A stretch of 64,000 nucleotides of DNA, taken from Chenopodium formosanum. Its lineage: Eukaryota; Streptophyta; Magnoliopsida; Caryophyllales; Amaranthaceae. Below the pieces are notes generated by a model, which saw only the letters and a program-made list of their open reading frames with translations, was not told the origin of the DNA and searched no databases. The DNA is taken from contig CM044857.1 of assembly GCA_024500155.1 (NCBI GenBank), positions 3,660,501-3,724,500 of the forward strand. Direction: 5' to 3'. A program made the translations under genes and the position numbers. Below are positions 60,195 to 64,000 of the stretch, piece after piece. Every line of letters starts with the position of its first letter. Within the stretch, counting starts at the first letter, position 1.

Positions 60195-61097
60195 ATATTA
60201 TAGTTATATTACAGTTTGGAAAAAAAAAAGTCTAGTGAGCTTTATTGAAATGCAAAAGGATATGGAAAATTTGGGATAGTGATAATAAAAAGTCAAAAAT
60301 TTGATACTCCGTAGTAGTGTGTAGTAATCCAATAGAGATGTGCCTTTACATCATAGACGCAATTGCTGGGAAATAAGGTGGGAAAGAAAATTGATGCGCA
60401 AATTTAGATGCTGATTGAGATGGTTTTAGCAGTACTTCTAATAGTAGTTGAGAGAGATACATAAAGAAACACGTTGGTTGAAGACTTGTAGTGTTGTACG
60501 GAGTAGCTTCTACTATTGGTTTAAAAAAAAAAAAAAAAAAACATATTAGTCAGCATTTTTAACTACGGAGTAATACCTTTAACTATGTATACGTGAAATA
60601 ATATTCACTAGTCTTCAAAAAAAAAAAATATCAACTAAATTTGAGGGGAAAAAAAACATGTTGGTGATATAAGACTTTCAAATGACTAGTATGTTAACTG
60701 TTAACAAAGGGGAAAAACATAACATGCTAAATTAAAGATCTATACAGATGTAAAATTATGATAATAGTAATCACTCGTTCGTCAATACTTCTTATATTTT
60801 CTTTTTTACAAATACTAATACTGTATTTTATTACTTCTCTATTTTTACTACTAAAAGGTTTGGTCTATCAATATTCATTTTGATTCGACTATAAAATGCC
60901 TTAATTGGTACTATATTCACCCTTTTTTAGACTTTTAAACAAAAATTAATTAATACTGTAATAAGTTATGTTTATTGGTTTACTATTAAAATAAGTTGTA
61001 AGTTCATATAGTTTTCCAATCAACTAACAGTTGATAATCAAATAATCATTAATCACCTAAAATTCTATTTTGAGGACAAAAGGAGTATAGTATATTT

Positions 61098-61272
61098 TAT
61101 TTTTTTAGGTTGTTCACCCGGTTCAACGGCTACATCCGGATCCGACTCGGATAGCACACCTTACTTATGGTGGGTAAGTCTCCCAACAATAGTTGAGTTT
61201 TTGCATACAGTGAGGCTCGAATCGAGACCTTCCTTAAGCGACATCAAGTTGCTTACCACTCGAGCCAACTTT
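61098..61272 (-). mobile_element. tRNA-derived SINE
   Basis: Read on the minus strand: an A-box-like TGGCTCGAGTGG at the head (61,268-61,257), a B-box-like TCTCGATTCGAGCC (61,227-61,214), about 100 bases of body and an A-rich tail (AACCTAAAAAAATAAAATA) at 61,110-61,092. Head-to-box spacing fits RNA polymerase III promoters. No clear target duplication was found. Confidence 0.7.
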
Positions 61273-62107
61273 TGTTGCCATTACAGAGTGCTATCATTTT
61301 ATGAAGCTTGAAAGCTATGTAACTTGAACAAAACAAAAGTAATATAGTTGTTTATTTTGGTTAAAGATGTTTCATATACCATAATTTTAGCAAATTGAAA
61401 AGTGGGACATGCAAAATTGAAAGAGATTTTTTTGGTATTTGATACACACTAATCAATCAATCATCTCTCCCCAAATTAGAATAATACTTTTGATTACATT
61501 ACATAATTATCTATTCATCATCTCTTCCCAAATAATTCTTGCAATTGCACATGTACAAACTAGTACTCCTCTAAATAAAAGTCTTACCTTTTATTCAATT
61601 ACCATCAATGATTAGCTTTTATTTTGGTGTGATTTGTCCAAAATCTCTTTTAGAAAATATCTCACTACATTTCAAACATAATGATGGACCAACTTATCAA
61701 CTTTTTGGAGTACAATAATTGATCAACAAAAATATAGAGCAATATTATATCAACTTTATTCTTTTTGTAAATTTATTCATTTATTATTATTAGTATAACA
61801 CTATAACAGCTATTAATGATCTGTTGGATGCACCAGTTTTAACCCGAATCTTCGATGTAGGCCGGCAACCCAGGCCCAACTAATATTTTATTAATTTTTT
61901 TTATTTTTTATTTTTTATTTTTATTTGAAAGATCCAATATGACAGATCACGTGACCGATGATGGAGGCTAAAAGACAGAGATCTTGTAACGGATATTCCG
62001 TTGATATTAATTATTAGCCTTTTTTGTTGACGGGAGCTACGGCACGTTTGCACGTTGCTTAACATGAAATAATAGTAATTTGTTTTTGGTTTAATCCGCA
62101 TTTTTGT

Positions 62108-62141
<34 letters not shown>

Positions 62142-63089
62142 TTAACTAAGATTCCGTTTGGAGTTTGTACTTTGTAGTATGTTGAATCTCATAATCGTTG
62201 GATCTAAGTCATCTAGTCATCCTTAGATAAATGTGCTCTTTGGTTGACATTTTTGTAATAATTTGTACATGAGTAGAATCAACAAAAGTGATCTAATCTA
62301 GAGATTTAGACTCAATTTTTACTTGAAATTAAAGAAATGATTTGACTGTAATCAAAGTTGAACCAACTTGATCCAATCTAGCCCAAATGAATATGTTGGG
62401 AATTATTGATTTACTAATTGACTTAGGCTCAAATATTACCGCACAACATCCGACTTGGATCTATTTTCATTTTTTAGTTACCAATAAATAAATTATAGCG
62501 ATTCATTTTCCATACTAGTAAGAAGAATGCGTGCGCCCTATCAGATTGAGACCTCGAACAAGTCAATCCGGACTCGCATTTATGAACATGACACCTTAGG
62601 TGAAGGAAGAAAGGTAAATAAATCATCACCCTCAAATTGCTTCTAACATAGATTGATCTCACAATCTCATGATTTAAACACCTTTTTATTTTTATTTTTA
62701 TTTTTATTTTTATTTTTTTTTTTTGTATTTTGTATTAGCAAATACATATAGGAATCTCCTTTTAATTATCAAGATAATGTAAATCTCATGGTTATTATCC
62801 TTCCGTAATGGATAGTAATAAAAATTTACCATGCAATAAGTCTACACAATTGCAAACACAACATTCAAGTGGCAAAGTGAATTTCTCATGTTTTTAATAA
62901 CTGTACTTTAATCTAACTCCATGTGTATTAATGTATAGGACATCAGATTAGAGATTTAAGAATTAAGATGATATTCGACGAGCACATAACCTTTCAAGTG
63001 GGTCCCAAATTGTAGACCAACTGGCAACTCATAATCAGCATTCTGGACTTACCAGTACTTCTGTGTACATCTTAATTATTTAATAATTA
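61273..63089. other. Gene-free interval with T-runs
   Basis: AT-rich. Contains a 29-base T-run (62,110-62,138) and a (TTTTTA)n stretch near 62,682-62,725. The T-run could be a retroposon tail, but I found no matching duplication. Confidence 0.4.
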
Positions 63090-63404
63090 CTCTCTCTGTC
63101 CTTTTATTATGTACCTATTTCTCATTTTGTATGGAAATTAAAAAAGCTAAACATTCCTTAAAATTAATAATTGGAAGTACAAATATACATGTGCGGTTAG
63201 AGAGAGATAGAGAGAAAGAAAAAAATGGTTGAAAATTAGGAGAGAAAAAGTATTGGGAGTTGATGTTAAAATATAAAAAAGAAAAAGAAAAGGGATGACA
63301 AATCATCAAAAAGAGAATAAAGTATAATCTATAAATAGAAATAGACACTTAATTTTGATGATCCAAAAAAGAAATACAGACATGTAATAAAAGGATGGAG
63401 GGAG
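63090..63404. mobile_element. Stowaway-like MITE (315 bp)
   Basis: Ends CTCTCTCTGTCCTTTTATTA and TAATAAAAGGATGGAGGGAG are inverted, flanked by TA (63,088-63,089; 63,405-63,406). Purine-rich interior. Confidence 0.85.
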
Positions 63405-63406
63405 TA

Positions 63407-64000
63407 ATTAATTAAACAAAAGAATAAATCCAAATCCAAAGCCAAACAATTGCTGCCGAAATTTAGAAATTAATGAGGTTATAAACAACAAATATAGTTG
63501 CGTACTAGATGTAGCATGTAGTTGATCTTGCCACTTAGACAACAAACTATGCCAACACTCAAGAACAAAACATAGCAACAACCAAAACACGTGCTTGCCA
63601 AGCCAATGCCATCTAATTAAGTTTGTAAAATAATGATAAATATATTGGGATTGTTTTCGTTCTCCCTCCTTATACAAGAGAGGAAAAAAAATGTATAGGA
63701 CTTGTATGATATAGTTTTTATATTCAATTGAAAAAAAAATCATAAATAGAAACACAAGAAAAAAAAAATGTTTTTACATTTCTGTTGTCGATTTTCAATA
63801 TTAGCATCATTTTTAAAAAGTTTGACTAATTTTTAATTTATTATACGACATAATTATATCATACCTCCTCTTTTTCACAAATATTACAACAATGATGAAT
63901 TACACATCCCAAAGCACATTTATATGTTAAATATCTATAATTATATAAGAGTATAAATTATAAAAAGTTGATATTATGAAAGTGTTTTACAAGACAAATC
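63407..64000. other. Right flank, no gene
   Basis: AT-rich. The last 200 bases (AAAGTTTGACTAATTTT, AAAAGTTGATATTATGAAAG) resemble the interior of the MITE families above and may be a copy cut by the window edge. Confidence 0.4.

Noticed and set aside
62110..62138. Retroposon tail
   Set aside because: A 29-base T-run alone; no matching target duplication or recognisable body next to it.

Overview
This window is plant nuclear DNA, very probably from a eudicot. It is AT-rich, its genes have GT-AG introns, and it is crowded with plant transposable elements: a Helitron, Ty3/gypsy Tat-type LTR elements, Stowaway, Tourist, hAT and Mutator MITEs, a SINE and a LINE-style retroposon. The species cannot be fixed from sequence alone. 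The MITE ends and the protein flavour would fit Caryophyllales such as spinach or beet, but that is a weak inference.

Layout. (1) 0.7-12.5 kb, minus strand: a dead Helitron. It carries a Rep/PIF1-helicase gene (8.1-12.5 kb), an RPA70-like gene (3.1-5.7 kb), a (TA)70 microsatellite and a small acidic-protein pseudogene on the opposite strand. (2) 13.5-14.6 kb, minus: a broken gene whose start resembles a double-stranded-RNA-binding domain. (3) 16.3-34.7 kb: a non-autonomous LTR element with 2.1 kb LTRs, ATTAA target duplication, only a gag gene, and a 22-unit hairpin-forming tandem array. Its right LTR is split at 25,653 by a complete, younger 8.3 kb Tat-type element (25,654-33,953; 487 bp LTRs; CTTCC duplication). 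That element keeps gag, protease, RT, RNase H and the antisense ORF of its clade but has lost integrase. (4) 36.5-41.7 kb, plus: an apparently intact 11-coding-exon phosphomannomutase gene. Two nested MITEs sit in its last intron. (5) 42.4-44.8 kb, minus: a retroposed TPR-protein pseudogene with a poly(A) tail and target duplication. (6) 47.0-47.7 kb, plus: an intact gene for a conserved-looking plant protein of unknown function. (7) 49.6-64 kb: MITE-rich intergenic DNA with a 1.75 kb hAT element, an 804 bp Mutator-like MITE, a Stowaway inserted into its own family, a palindromic MITE, a SINE and simple repeats.

Only two genes look functional: PMM (mannose-1-phosphate supply for GDP-mannose, ascorbate and glycosylation) and the 47 kb gene. 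Everything else is transposon-derived or broken. The in-frame stops of the retroelements are almost all amber (TAG), as expected from deamination of methylated CAG sites. The most unusual items are the hairpin array inside the gag-only element, the retroposed TPR gene, and the Helitron whose first catalytic tyrosine codon is now a stop. No clear new enzymatic system was found.
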